Shown here: in pieces, positions 54,000 through 64,000 of the stretch | Position numbering within the stretch: the first letter of the stretch is position 1 | Layout: each line of letters opens with the position of its first letter | Origin: Mycolicibacterium porcinum | Lineage (GTDB): Bacteria > Actinomycetota > Actinomycetes > Mycobacteriales > Mycobacteriaceae | Direction: 5' to 3' | NCBI GenBank assembly: GCA_002086835.1 | Contig: MVIG01000012.1 | Span: 124,001 to 188,000, forward strand | Length of the DNA stretch: 64,000 bases | Notes under the pieces: model-generated | What the model was told of the DNA's origin: nothing | The model's input: the letters and a program-made list of their open reading frames with translations, nothing else | The model's database searches: none | Position numbers and translations under genes: made by a program

Positions 54000-55153
54000 G
54001 CACCATGGACGCGGCTGTCGCCGACGGGGTCCGCACGTCCCACCCCCGGCTGACCCGGTTGTCCCGCGACCTCTTCGACCATCCCGAGATCGCCTGGGAG
54101 GAGGTGCGTTCCGCCCGGCGGGTCGCCCAAGAGTTGTCCGAGGGCGGGTTCGATGTCACCGAACGCTACTGCGGGCTGGACACCGCGTTCGCCGCGCGGA
54201 TCGGCACGGGGGATCTGCACTTCGCGTTGTGTGCCGAGTACGACGCGCTGCCCGGCCTCGGGCACGCGTGCGGCCACAACCTCATCTCCGCGATCACGGT
54301 CGGCGCCGCCCTCGCCCTGGCCCCGTTCGTCGACGATCTCGGCCTGACCCTTTCGGTGATCGGCACTCCCGCCGAAGAAGGCGGCGGGGGCAAGATCGAA
54401 CTGCTCGAGCGCGACGGGTTCGCCGGGCAGCACGCCGCCGCGATGGTGCATCCCGGTCCGGTCGACGTGGCGCGGGCCCGGCCGTTCGCGGTGTCGCACA
54501 GTCACATCGGGTATCACGGCAAGTCCGCCCACGCCGCGGCCTACCCGGAGCGCGGTGTCAATGCCGCCGATGCGTTCACCATCGCCCAGGTCGCCATCGG
54601 ATTGCTGCGCCAGCAGCTGCCGTCGTCGGTACGGGTACACGGCATGATGACCCGCGGCGGTGAGGCGCCCAACGCGATCGCCGAACACACAGAGGGGCGC
54701 TGGTACGTGCGCGCCGAGACGCTGGCCCAACTGGCAGAGGTCGAGCCGAAGGTGATGCGCTGCTTCGAGGCCGGTGCCCTGGCCACCGGTGCGACGCTCA
54801 CCGTGACGCCGGAGTCCAAGCCGTACGCCGAGTTCCGCACCGATGACGAGCTTCTCGCGTGTTATGAGCGACGGGCGGTGGCTGCGGGCAGGCAGTTCGC
54901 GACCGGGCCGGACACCATGATGGCGCGGGCTTCGACCGACATGGGCAATGTCTCGCAGACCCTGCCCGCGATCCACCCGTACATCGGGATCGACTCGCTG
55001 CCCGCGGTCAACCACCAGCCGGAGTTCGCCGCGGCCACCGTCACGCCCGCGGCCGAGACGGCCATCGCGCAGGGCGCCATCGCCCTGGCGGGCACCGTCG
55101 TCGATGCCGCCGGACAGGCCCAGATCCGTCACCGACTGTTGCACCGGGAGTGA
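53996..55153 (+). CDS. M20-family amidohydrolase
   Basis: The GTG at 53996 overlaps the previous stop by 4 bases. The 385-residue metal-dependent hydrolase has ALCAEYDALPGLGHACGHN (metal His), the catalytic Glu in GTPAEEGGGGK, and the dimerisation domain with SHIGYHGKSAHAAAYPERGVN. It resembles AbgB/aminobenzoyl-glutamate-type amidohydrolases that split N-acyl amino acids. Placed directly before aspartase, it could release aspartate from N-formyl- or N-formimino-aspartate, which is an inference. Confidence 0.88.
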   Translation: MSTMDAAVADGVRTSHPRLTRLSRDLFDHPEIAWEEVRSARRVAQELSEGGFDVTERYCGLDTAFAARIGTGDLHFALCAEYDALPGLGHACGHNLISAITVGAALALAPFVDDLGLTLSVIGTPAEEGGGGKIELLERDGFAGQHAAAMVHPGPVDVARARPFAVSHSHIGYHGKSAHAAAYPERGVNAADAFTIAQVAIGLLRQQLPSSVRVHGMMTRGGEAPNAIAEHTEGRWYVRAETLAQLAEVEPKVMRCFEAGALATGATLTVTPESKPYAEFRTDDELLACYERRAVAAGRQFATGPDTMMARASTDMGNVSQTLPAIHPYIGIDSLPAVNHQPEFAAATVTPAAETAIAQGAIALAGTVVDAAGQAQIRHRLLHRE

Positions 55154-55158
55154 AATCC

Positions 55159-56562
<1,404 letters not shown>

Positions 56563-56571
56563 CGCAGCGTC

Positions 56572-57486
56572 TCAGGCCGGGTCCGTGAAGATCGCGCGGG
56601 CGGTGTCGGCGACGGCCCGCGCCCGCGCGGTGGTGCGCACCGATTGCAGCCGGGCCAGCACGATCGGTAGTCCCGGCAGGTCGTCGCGAATGGGCACGGC
56701 GCTGACGGCACCGCCGTCGTAGGTGCCCGGATGAGCGGGCAGCTGGTTCAGGATCGAGAAGCCGTGCCCGCGGGCGACCAGGCCGCGAACCGCCTCGTAG
56801 CTGGCCGACCGGTACCGGATCCGCGGGGTCACACCGGCTTTGGCGAGTATCGATTCGAAGTAGTCCCGGCTGTCGGGCAGGTCGAGCAGGACCATCGGCT
56901 CGTCGGCCAACTCGGTCAGCTCGATGGACTTGCGCTTGGCAAGCCGGTGATCGAGCGGCAATGCGACGTAGGGTGCGGCGACACCGAGTTGCTCGGCGTC
57001 CACCCCCGAGTTCAGTCCCAGGTCGTAGGTCAACGCCAGTTCGGCGGTGCCGTTGCGCAGCACGTTGGGGATCGCGTCCGCGGACGTCTCGATGACCTCG
57101 ACCTCAAGGTCGGGATGGCGGGCCGCGAGGTCGGACAGCAAGCGCGGCAGGATGAATGGCGTCAGGGTGACGAAGCAGGCCAACCGGACCGTGCCGTGTA
57201 CCTGGTCGACGCTGCCGCTGGCACTGTCGAGCACCTCGTCCAGGTGCGCGAGCAGCGCCCGGGTGTCGCGCAGCATGTCCTCGCCGGCGGCGGTCAGCGC
57301 CAGCCCGCGGGCGCGGTGCCGGATGAACAGCTGTGTGCCGATCTGCTGCTCGAGTTGACTGATGGCGGCCGAGACCGCCGACTGTGCGATGTGCAACTCG
57401 TCGGCGGCCTTGGTCATGGACAGCTGGGTGGCGGCTTTCACGAAGTACCGCAGCTGCGTGAGCGTGACGTCGGGACGTCTGCGCAT
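56572..57486 (-). CDS. LysR-family regulator of the amine cluster
   Basis: The ATG at 57486 (MRRRPDVTLTQLRYFVKAAT) follows AGGGAG. The HTH QLSMTKAADELHIAQSAVSAAISQLEQ is followed by an effector domain of ~210 residues. The gene follows the permease gene in the same direction and probably shares its promoter. Four T-N11-A boxes at the cluster promoters are its likely targets. LysR proteins usually respond to a pathway intermediate, here perhaps imidazoleacetate or histamine. Confidence 0.92.
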   Translation of the reverse strand: MRRRPDVTLTQLRYFVKAATQLSMTKAADELHIAQSAVSAAISQLEQQIGTQLFIRHRARGLALTAAGEDMLRDTRALLAHLDEVLDSASGSVDQVHGTVRLACFVTLTPFILPRLLSDLAARHPDLEVEVIETSADAIPNVLRNGTAELALTYDLGLNSGVDAEQLGVAAPYVALPLDHRLAKRKSIELTELADEPMVLLDLPDSRDYFESILAKAGVTPRIRYRSASYEAVRGLVARGHGFSILNQLPAHPGTYDGGAVSAVPIRDDLPGLPIVLARLQSVRTTARARAVADTARAIFTDPA

Positions 57487-57533
57487 TCCGGTACTCCCTA
57501 CTTGCTCCTCTTCTGGGGCGCGGGCTACCAGCA

Positions 57534-59108
57534 TTACAGCTGTGCGGCTTCCTTACCAGGAACTCGGGTGTCCACATCGTCCACTGGTGCGGTGACCGGG
57601 CGTTCGGCTCGCACCGGCCGGGCTCGCAGGTAACCCAGGGCACCGAGGAGGCCCAGCACCGCCAGCGTGCCCAGCGTGAACACCTCGAAGGTCAGCTGGC
57701 TGACGCCCCAGGTTTCCTGGAAGTCGTAGTCGAGGCCGAACAGGCGCTCCAGGGTGCCGGGGAACACCGCGACCCATGAGCCCAGCGCCACCCAGGCGAA
57801 GCACAACCCGCCCAGAACGCGGAACCCGGTGTTGCCGGTGGGCACCCGGAACGGCCGCACCACCTCGGGGAAGCGGGTGCGCAGCCGCACCGCCGCGGGG
57901 ATCGCGATCACGTAGCTCAGCAGGAAGGTGGAGATCGAAATGCTCAGCACCACAGCGAAGATCGATGCCGACGATCCGGTGACCTGCATGGCGACCAGGC
58001 AGAACACCGTCGCCACCGTGCCGGACAACAGGTTGACGCGAACCGGGGTGCCCAGCTCGGGATGGAAGCGGCCGAAGAAGCCGCCGAAGAACGCGCCGTC
58101 GGCCGCGGCCATGGCCTGCATGCGGTCGCTGATGATCATCCAGGCGGAGCCCTGGGTCATGAGCACGACGGCGAAGATCACCGCGGTGGTGGTCAGCATC
58201 GCCGGCGCGGCCGGTCCATACACGCTGAAGACCTTGGCGACCGCCTCCATGAGTCCGCCGATGCCGGTGATGTCGTCGGCAGGCAGCACGATCAGGATCG
58301 CGAAGATGGGCAGCAGGTAGGCGGCCGCGGCGATCCCCGCCGAGCGGGCGATCGCGAAGGGAACGTCGCGGGCCGGGTTCTTCATCTCACCGGCGGCGCT
58401 GTTGCCCGACTCGAAACCGAGGTAGGAGAACAGCAGCAGCGGGGTGACGCCGAGCAGCCCGCCCAGCGTCGGGGCGAAGTCACTGGCCGACAGCCCCGCG
58501 ACCCCGTTGCGGATCGCGTAGATCACCGTGGTCACGAGAAACACCGCGAGGAAGACGATCTTGAGGACGGCGCCGATGTTTGGGATCCACTTGCCGTGCT
58601 GCAGGCTGATGATGGCGGCCAGCACCGTCAGCCAGATGAACACCAGCTTGAACGCGTAGTCGACGGGTGAGCCGTGCTCGAAGGGCGTCACGTAGGTGCT
58701 CCAGGCCTCCGAGGCGATGAAGGCCATCGATCCGCCGACCCAGACCGGTTGGGTCACCCACGTCAGCAGGGAGGCGATGGCCGCGGCGGGACGGCCGAAA
58801 GCCTTTCGGCACCAGACGTATACGCCACCTTCGCCGGTGAATGCGGCGCCGGTCTCGGCGAAGATCAGACCGTAGGGCACGAGGAAGAACACCGCGAGCA
58901 CCAGGGCCCAGGTGAAGGTCTCGGCACCGAACCCGGAAACCTGTCCCAGCGCCTCGATCGAGACGACGGCCGCGACGATCAGGAAGACGATGTCGAGCCG
59001 GCCCAGGGATTTCTTGAGGTGTTTGACCTCGCGCTCGGCCTGGGCGGTCTGTGACCCCGGGGCCGGTTCGGATGCCGGATGCACTGCTGGTTCCACGACT
59101 GGTTCCAC
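57534..59108 (-). CDS. APC-superfamily amino-acid/amine permease
   Basis: A 524-residue transporter with about 12 helices; the first reads RLDIVFLIVAAVVSIEALGQVSG. It resembles glutamate:GABA-antiporter-like and putrescine-type APC proteins (GEGGVYVWCRKAFGRP, SYLGFESGNSAAGEMKNPARDVP). It likely imports the amine or amino acid used by the cluster. It is divergent from the amine dehydrogenase; the shared spacer holds LysR-type boxes at 59202 and 59308. The start is GTG 59108. Confidence 0.9.
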   Translation of the reverse strand: MEPVVEPAVHPASEPAPGSQTAQAEREVKHLKKSLGRLDIVFLIVAAVVSIEALGQVSGFGAETFTWALVLAVFFLVPYGLIFAETGAAFTGEGGVYVWCRKAFGRPAAAIASLLTWVTQPVWVGGSMAFIASEAWSTYVTPFEHGSPVDYAFKLVFIWLTVLAAIISLQHGKWIPNIGAVLKIVFLAVFLVTTVIYAIRNGVAGLSASDFAPTLGGLLGVTPLLLFSYLGFESGNSAAGEMKNPARDVPFAIARSAGIAAAAYLLPIFAILIVLPADDITGIGGLMEAVAKVFSVYGPAAPAMLTTTAVIFAVVLMTQGSAWMIISDRMQAMAAADGAFFGGFFGRFHPELGTPVRVNLLSGTVATVFCLVAMQVTGSSASIFAVVLSISISTFLLSYVIAIPAAVRLRTRFPEVVRPFRVPTGNTGFRVLGGLCFAWVALGSWVAVFPGTLERLFGLDYDFQETWGVSQLTFEVFTLGTLAVLGLLGALGYLRARPVRAERPVTAPVDDVDTRVPGKEAAQL

Positions 59109-59201
59109 GACGGATGACCTTCTGTTCTTGCTGTGGATGTGATCGCCCCCACACTGACGGGTCGTCGACGCAGCTGTAAAACATCCGTTTCCGTGTATTC
59201 A

Positions 59202-59218
59202 CATCAGAAATTCAGATG
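59202..59218. promoter_or_regulatory. LysR-type box 2 (CATC-N9-GATG)
   Basis: CATCAGAAATTCAGATG is an imperfect 17-bp dyad 93 bases upstream of the permease start. It shares CATC, the 9-base spacing and TCAGATG with boxes 1 and 3. Confidence 0.65.
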
Positions 59219-59307
59219 AAACCGTCGGCTGGTCGGGCGTGCTCGGCGCCCGCGGACGACCGGGCTCGTCGCCAGGGAACAAGGGAGAAGTCGGGTACCC
59301 CTTATCG

Positions 59308-59324
59308 CATCGATAAATCAGATG
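59308..59324. promoter_or_regulatory. LysR-type box 3 (CATC-N9-GATG)
   Basis: CATCGATAAATCAGATG ends 21 bases before the TTGACC of the amine dehydrogenase promoter, a normal activation position for a LysR protein. Confidence 0.65.
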
Positions 59325-59345
59325 CAGAACCGCTGAAACAACTAG

Positions 59346-59374
59346 TTGACCTCTGTTTGATGCGGCACCACGAT
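59346..59374 (+). promoter_or_regulatory. candidate amine dehydrogenase promoter
   Basis: TTGACC (59346-59351), a 17-base spacer and CACGAT (59369-59374) form a promoter with a weak -10, as expected if an activator bound at box 3 is needed. The start would be near 59381. Confidence 0.45.
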
Positions 59375-59456
59375 GGCTGGTAACCGCGTGAGCCAGGTCA
59401 CGCACAGCCCCGAGCGCATCGCGCCAGCCGCCCGCAAAAGTCTAGGAAGTGACCCC

Positions 59457-61592
59457 ATGCGAGATCCCCGCTACGACATTCTCTTCGAGCCCGTACAGAT
59501 CGGCCCGGTCACCGCACGCAACCGCTTCTACCAGGTACCGCACTGCAACGGCATGGGCTACCGCGACCCGTCCGGTGAGGCCTACATGCGCCGGATCAAG
59601 GCCGAGGGCGGGTGGGCCGTGGTGTGCACCGAGCAGGTCGAGATCCACCCCACCTCCGACATCGGCCCGTTCATCGAACTGCGGCTGTGGGACGACCAGG
59701 ACCTGCCCGCCGTGGCCCGGATCGCGGAGAAGATCCACGAGGGCGGCGCGCTCGCCGGCATCGAGCTCGCGCACAACGGCCTGAACTCCCCGAACCTGAT
59801 CAGCCGGGAAACACCGCTCGGTCCGCAGAACCTGCCCGTCGTGTCCTGGAACTACGACCCGGTCCAGGCCCGCGAGATGACCAAGGCCGACATCGCCGAC
59901 ATGCGGTACTGGCATCGCGAGGCCGTCCGCCGGTCCCTGCAAGCCGAATACGACATCATCTACGTCTACGCCGGCCACGCCATCGGCGGGCTGCACCACT
60001 TCCTGTCCCGGCGCTACAACAACCGCACCGACGAATACGGCGGCAGCATCGAGAACCGGGCCCGTCTGCTGCGCGAGATCCTCGAGGACACCCGCGAGAT
60101 GTGCGCCGGCAAGGCCGCCGTCGCCTGCCGTATCTCGGTCGACGAGTTGCTCGGCGACGAGGGCATCACGCGCGCCGAGATCGAAGACGTCATCGGCATG
60201 CTCGGCGAGCACCCCGATCTCTGGGACTTCGTGCTGGGCAGCTGGGAGGACGATTCGGTGACCTCCCGCTTCGGCCCCGAGGCCGAGCAGGAGCCCTATG
60301 TCCGCGGACTCAAGGCGCTGACCACCAAACCGGTTGTGGGCGTAGGTCGTTTCACCTCGCCGGACATGATGGTGCACCAGGTGAAGAGCGGCGTGCTCGA
60401 CCTGATCGGCGCGGCCAGGCCCTCGATCGCCGATCCGTTCCTGCCCAGCAAGATCGAGACCGGCCACCTCGAAGACATCCGCGAGTGCATCGGCTGCAAC
60501 ATCTGCGTGTCCGGCGACTTCACGATGTCGCCGATCCGCTGCACCCAGAACCCCACCATGGGCGAGGAATTCCGCCGCGGCTGGCACCCGGAGAAGATCC
60601 GGGCCCGCTCCAGCGACTCATCGGTGCTTGTGGTCGGGGCCGGCCCGGCCGGCCTTGAGGCCGCGCGATCCCTGGGCAACCGCGGATACCGCGTGAGCCT
60701 GGCCGAAGCCACCCGCACCCTGGGCGGTCGTGTCGCACGGGAGTCCAAGCTGCCGAGCCTGTCGGCCTGGATCCGCGTCGTCGACTACCGCGAGGCACAA
60801 CTCGCCAAGCTCGACAACGTCGATGTCTTCATGCAGAGCGAGATGACTGCCGACGACATCATCGAGAACGACTTCAACCATGTCGTCGTCGCCACGGGTG
60901 CGTCGTGGCGCCACGACGGAGTCGGCCGGTTCCACACCAAGCCGCTCGAAATCGCCGAGGGCGCAGATATTTTGAGCCCCGACGACATCATGGCCGGCAC
61001 TCGTCCGCGCGGTCGGCGGGTCGTGGTGTTCGACGACGACCACTACTACCTGGGTGGGGTGATCGCCGAGCTGCTGGCCAAGGAGGGGCTCGAGGTCACG
61101 TTGGTCACCCCCGCCGCGCACGTGTCTCAGTGGACCACCAACACCCTGGAAGTGGCGCGGATCCGCAAGCGGGTGATCCGGGCCGGGGTCGACGTGCGGA
61201 CCAACACCGCCGTCACCGCGGTCACGGCCGACGGCGTGACGACCGCCTGTGTGTACACCGGCGACGAAAGCGCGCTGAGCGCCGACTCCGTCGTGATGGT
61301 GACCGCCCGCCTTCCGCACGACGGTCTCTACCAGGACCTGTTGGCGCGTCGAGGCGACTGGGCTCAAAAGGGCCGGGTCGACCTGCTCAGCGTGCGCGCC
61401 ATCGGCGACGCCTGGGCCCCGGCCACCATCGCGGCCGCCGTCTGGTCCGGGCACCGCTACGCCGAGGAACTCGACGAACCACAGCCCGTCGGCCCCGTCC
61501 CGTACCTGCGTGAAACTGCAGAGATCGCACTTGAAAGTCCCGGCACCCGTGGCTTTTTACCCATCACGCCGGTCGAACCGGCGAACGTCTGA
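59457..61592 (+). CDS. histamine dehydrogenase (TMADH-family iron-sulfur flavoprotein)
   Basis: The ATG at 59457 (MRDPRYDILFEPVQIGP) follows AGGAAG. The 711-residue protein matches trimethylamine dehydrogenase along its length. It has Cys30 in FYQVPHC for 6-S-cysteinyl FMN, Tyr171, His174 and Asp266 for the catalytic triad, and the 4Fe-4S cluster Cys344, 347, 350 and 362. An NAD/ADP-binding domain with VVGAGPAGLEAA follows. The TMADH aromatic bowl Tyr60, Trp264, Trp355 aligns with Gln60, Trp263, Asp354 here. This is the same Gln/Trp/Asp set reported for Nocardioides simplex histamine dehydrogenase. It should deaminate histamine to imidazole acetaldehyde. Confidence 0.85.
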   Translation: MRDPRYDILFEPVQIGPVTARNRFYQVPHCNGMGYRDPSGEAYMRRIKAEGGWAVVCTEQVEIHPTSDIGPFIELRLWDDQDLPAVARIAEKIHEGGALAGIELAHNGLNSPNLISRETPLGPQNLPVVSWNYDPVQAREMTKADIADMRYWHREAVRRSLQAEYDIIYVYAGHAIGGLHHFLSRRYNNRTDEYGGSIENRARLLREILEDTREMCAGKAAVACRISVDELLGDEGITRAEIEDVIGMLGEHPDLWDFVLGSWEDDSVTSRFGPEAEQEPYVRGLKALTTKPVVGVGRFTSPDMMVHQVKSGVLDLIGAARPSIADPFLPSKIETGHLEDIRECIGCNICVSGDFTMSPIRCTQNPTMGEEFRRGWHPEKIRARSSDSSVLVVGAGPAGLEAARSLGNRGYRVSLAEATRTLGGRVARESKLPSLSAWIRVVDYREAQLAKLDNVDVFMQSEMTADDIIENDFNHVVVATGASWRHDGVGRFHTKPLEIAEGADILSPDDIMAGTRPRGRRVVVFDDDHYYLGGVIAELLAKEGLEVTLVTPAAHVSQWTTNTLEVARIRKRVIRAGVDVRTNTAVTAVTADGVTTACVYTGDESALSADSVVMVTARLPHDGLYQDLLARRGDWAQKGRVDLLSVRAIGDAWAPATIAAAVWSGHRYAEELDEPQPVGPVPYLRETAEIALESPGTRGFLPITPVEPANV

Positions 61593-61604
61593 GGAGAAGC
61601 ACCT

Positions 61605-61982
61605 ATGACCAGTATTTGCAGCCCAGTAGCCCTGATCCCGTCCGGCCCGGACGCCGTCGCGACCATGACCGCCAGCAGCTACGTCACCCCCGAGTCCCTG
61701 CGTGAGGGCGACCCGGCCGAGCGGGAGGCCGTGCATCTGTCCAGCTCCGACGAGAAGTTCACCGTCGGTTCGTGGAGCGCCGAGCCCTACGCCGAGTTCA
61801 TCGAGAGCTACCCCGGTGACGAGTACACCAGGGTCCTGCAGGGGTCGATCACCCTGACCGGAGACGACGGCGTCGCCCACACCTTCGGCCCCGGCGACTC
61901 CTTCACCCTGGCCAAAGGTTGGCGCGGCGAGTACCGGGTCACCGAACCCCTGGTCAAGCAGTTCGCGATCTACGTTTCCTGA
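61605..61982 (+). CDS. cupin (DUF861/EutQ-like) protein
   Basis: A 125-residue small cupin with GSWSAEPYAEFIESYPGDEYTRVLQGSITLT and FGPGDSFTLAKGWRGEYRV. The metal-ligand positions of enzymatic cupins are only partly kept, so it may bind a ligand rather than catalyse. It starts 12 bases after the amine dehydrogenase stop and 11 bases before the aldehyde dehydrogenase gene, so it is part of the operon. Related cupins accompany amine and ureide catabolic genes. Confidence 0.85.
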   Translation: MTSICSPVALIPSGPDAVATMTASSYVTPESLREGDPAEREAVHLSSSDEKFTVGSWSAEPYAEFIESYPGDEYTRVLQGSITLTGDDGVAHTFGPGDSFTLAKGWRGEYRVTEPLVKQFAIYVS

Positions 61983-61993
61983 GAGGCAGACAG

Positions 61994-63475
61994 ATGACCA
62001 CGCTCGACGACTGGACCCGACTCGCCGCCGAGATCACCCCGCGTACCGAGGTTTTCATCGACGGCAAGTACCGGTCCGCGGCGACCGGGGCGACGTTCGA
62101 CTCGATCAATCCCGCCACCGGCGAATTGATCGCATCGGTGGCGTCGGCCGATGCCACCGATGTCGACGCCGCCGTGGCTTCGGGGCGCGAAGCCTTCGAA
62201 TCGGGCGTCTGGTCCCGGACATCGCCGGCGCATCGTAAACGGGTGCTGCGGGCGCTGTCCGACCTGGTGATGGAGCGCAGCGAGGAGCTGGCGTTGCTGG
62301 ATTCGATGGACATGGGAAAGCTCGTCTCCGAGGCCCATACCGTCGACGTGCCCTCGGCCGCAGAACTTTTCGCCTACTACGGCGAGGCGGTCGACAAACA
62401 GAGCGGCGAGATCGCCCCTACCGAGCCGGGCAACCTCGCCCTGGTGACCCGGGAACCACTCGGTGTCATCGGCGCGGTGACCCCATGGAATTTCCCGCTG
62501 GACCTCGCGGTGTGGAAGTTGGCGCCGGCGCTGGCGGCGGGCAACTCTGTCGTGCTCAAACCTGCCGAGCAGGCACCGCTTTCGTCGATCCGGCTGGCCG
62601 AGCTCGCGGTCGAGGCAGGTCTGCCCGAAGGCGTGCTCAACGTCGTACCCGGCCTCGGGCCCACGGCCGGTGAGGCGCTCGGGCGGCACCCGGATGTCGA
62701 TGTCATCGCCTTCACCGGATCCACGGATACCGGCAAGCGGTTCCTGCGCTACGCCGCGGATTCCAACGCCAAACAGGTCTGGCTGGAAATGGGCGGCAAG
62801 AGCCCGAACCTGGTGTTCGCCGACGCCGACCTGGACGCGGCGGTGGACAAGGCGATCTTCGGCGCCTTCTACAACCAGGGTGCGGTGTGCTCGTCGAACT
62901 CCCGGTTGATGCTGCACGAGTCGATCGCCGAGGAGTTCCTCGCCGAACTGGTCAAGCGCACGGCCTCCGTGCGGCCCGGGAACCCCCTCGATCCGGCGTC
63001 GACCCTGGGTGCACTGGTCGACGAGTCGCACACCGCGCGGGTGGTCGGTTTCATCGACCGGGCCCGCGCCGATGGCGACATCTTGACCGGCGGTACCCGC
63101 GAGACCGTCGACGGCCGTGGCTGTTTCGTCGCCCCGACGATCGTCGCCAACCTGCCGTCGACTGCCGAGCTGATCACCGACGAGGTGTTCGGTCCGGTGC
63201 TGGCCGTGCAGACCTTCGCCGACGAGGCGCAGGCGATCGCGATGGCCAACGACACGATCTACGGTCTGGCCGCCTCGGTGTGGACGCGTGACCTGTCGCG
63301 GGCCCATCGGGTCTCGGCGGCCTTGCGGGCCGGCACAGTCTCGGTCAACACCGTCGACGCGTTGAGCGCGCAGACCCCGTTCGGTGGATTCAAGCAATCG
63401 GGCTTCGGCCGGGACCTCTCGTTGCATGCGCTCGACAAGTACACCGGCCTCAAGACCACCTGGATCGCGTTGTGA
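61994..63475 (+). CDS. aldehyde dehydrogenase (PuuC-like)
   Basis: The ATG at 61994 follows GAGAGG. The 493-residue NAD(P)-dependent enzyme has TPWNFPLDLAVWKLAPALAAGN, the cofactor motif FTGSTDTGK, the catalytic Glu in LEMGGKSPN and the catalytic Cys in FYNQGAVCSS. It resembles E. coli PuuC, which oxidises an amine-derived aldehyde, including the end segment PFGGFKQSGFGRDLSLHALDK. Downstream of an amine dehydrogenase it would oxidise the product aldehyde, here probably imidazole acetaldehyde, to the acid. Confidence 0.92.
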   Translation: MTTLDDWTRLAAEITPRTEVFIDGKYRSAATGATFDSINPATGELIASVASADATDVDAAVASGREAFESGVWSRTSPAHRKRVLRALSDLVMERSEELALLDSMDMGKLVSEAHTVDVPSAAELFAYYGEAVDKQSGEIAPTEPGNLALVTREPLGVIGAVTPWNFPLDLAVWKLAPALAAGNSVVLKPAEQAPLSSIRLAELAVEAGLPEGVLNVVPGLGPTAGEALGRHPDVDVIAFTGSTDTGKRFLRYAADSNAKQVWLEMGGKSPNLVFADADLDAAVDKAIFGAFYNQGAVCSSNSRLMLHESIAEEFLAELVKRTASVRPGNPLDPASTLGALVDESHTARVVGFIDRARADGDILTGGTRETVDGRGCFVAPTIVANLPSTAELITDEVFGPVLAVQTFADEAQAIAMANDTIYGLAASVWTRDLSRAHRVSAALRAGTVSVNTVDALSAQTPFGGFKQSGFGRDLSLHALDKYTGLKTTWIAL

Positions 63476-63565
63476 CCTGCCGGCGCCGTATCTGAATAGG
63501 GCTGTACAACAAGAGGTTCGGCGGCTCTGTGATACATCGACGCAACGTATCGCTAACACCCCGGT

Positions 63566-63582
63566 CATCAGGAGAACTGATG
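63566..63582. promoter_or_regulatory. LysR-type box 4 (CATC-N9-GATG)
   Basis: CATCAGGAGAACTGATG has perfect 6-bp arms (CATCAG/CTGATG) and lies 117 bases before the NCS1 permease start. It lacks the TCA of the other three boxes but keeps the CATC-N9-GATG frame. Confidence 0.55.
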
Positions 63583-63699
63583 AACAACGTCTGAATTGGC
63601 TGCTTTATGGCGAGGACAACTACGCGAATACTCAGGTGCGTCGAAGTCAGCGTGCATCGGCACCACCCGTCCCATCTCTGCACCAGAAAGTGAAGTCAG

Positions 63700-64000
63700 A
63701 TGAACGAACAGGCGCCGGTGACCGCACCCGTGGAGCAGCGGACCATCGATCACGTCCCTCTCGATGAGCGCCACGGCCGGGCCCGTGATCTGTTCACCGT
63801 GTGGTTCGGATCGAACATCATGCTGTTGACCATCATCACCGGCGCGCTGGCGACCACGGTGTTCGGCCTACCGCTGTGGGCCGGCGCCCTCGCGATCGTG
63901 ATGGGCAACGTCGTCGGCGGCATCGTGATGGCGCTGCATGCCGCGCAGGGGCCGCAGATGGGCGTCCCGCAGATGCTGCAGACCCGAGCACAGTTCGGCT
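63700..64000 (+). CDS. NCS1-type permease, N-terminal part (cut by window end)
   Basis: The ATG at 63700 opens a frame that runs off the window after 100 residues: a polar N-terminus (TAPVEQRTIDHVPLDERHGR), then DLFTVWFGSNIMLLTIITGA and a second helix, GALAIVMGNVVGGIVMALHA, ending near GPQMGVPQMLQTRAQFG. This is the start typical of NCS1 cytosine/purine/hydantoin permeases. It may import the heterocyclic substrate or an intermediate of the cluster. It has its own spacer and LysR-type box. Confidence 0.88.
   Translation, partial: MNEQAPVTAPVEQRTIDHVPLDERHGRARDLFTVWFGSNIMLLTIITGALATTVFGLPLWAGALAIVMGNVVGGIVMALHAAQGPQMGVPQMLQTRAQFG

Overview
The window is GC-rich chromosomal DNA of a mycobacterium, most likely a fast grower (Mycolicibacterium type). 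The evidence is the rpsF-ssb-rpsR-rplI-dnaB block, an MmpS/MmpL pair, an LppW-type lipoprotein, mycothiol-dependent isomerase-family proteins, a fused HadA/HadB dehydratase, a four-gene conservon and a second, TopoM-like type II topoisomerase of the kind known from M. smegmatis. I see no CRISPR array, tRNA, rRNA or intact insertion sequence.

Layout. 1-4.4 kb: housekeeping replication and ribosomal genes, with an S6:S18 leader RNA before rpsF and an intein-free dnaB. 4.4-11.8 kb: a loose accessory stretch with decayed genes (a GlxA/AraC remnant, a zinc-finger ORF, a frameshifted copy of a secreted protein), two tandem AraC regulators, a DUF4436 protein and a GlcG/SDR pair. 11.8-14 kb: a MerR regulator divergent from an SDR/SnoaL pair, with two matching MerR-type 19-bp-spacer promoters. 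14.4-17.8 kb: a probable secreted polymorphic toxin with a NucA/NucB-like nuclease end, flanked by a SUKH protein and an unknown small protein as candidate immunity factors. 17.8-37.9 kb: oxidoreductases, LppW, two Rv2525c-like DUF1906 proteins, TopoM, an ABC-F protein, an SRPBCC/acyl-CoA-ligase fusion and MmpS/MmpL. 38-44.7 kb: HadAB fusion, a serpin-like protein, PadR and ArsR regulators with their targets, and a secreted lipase. 44.7-49.6 kb: a conservon (sensor kinase-like protein, roadblock, DUF742, GTPase) followed by an MHYT membrane protein.

50.7-64 kb is the most interesting region. It holds an SDR, a flavin monooxygenase, a RidA-like protein, DUF1028, an M20 amidohydrolase, aspartate ammonia-lyase, a LysR regulator, an amino-acid/amine permease, a TMADH-family amine dehydrogenase, a cupin, a PuuC-like aldehyde dehydrogenase and an NCS1-type permease. 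The amine dehydrogenase carries the Gln/Trp/Asp substrate-site residues that distinguish histamine dehydrogenase from trimethylamine dehydrogenase. The other enzymes fit the known route histamine -> imidazole acetaldehyde -> imidazoleacetate -> formyl/formimino-aspartate -> aspartate -> fumarate. Four copies of a 17-bp CATC-N9-GATG dyad (a LysR-type T-N11-A box) sit in the three promoter regions of this cluster. I therefore infer a LysR-controlled histamine catabolic regulon. The domain and residue matches are seen in the sequence; the pathway assignment is inference.
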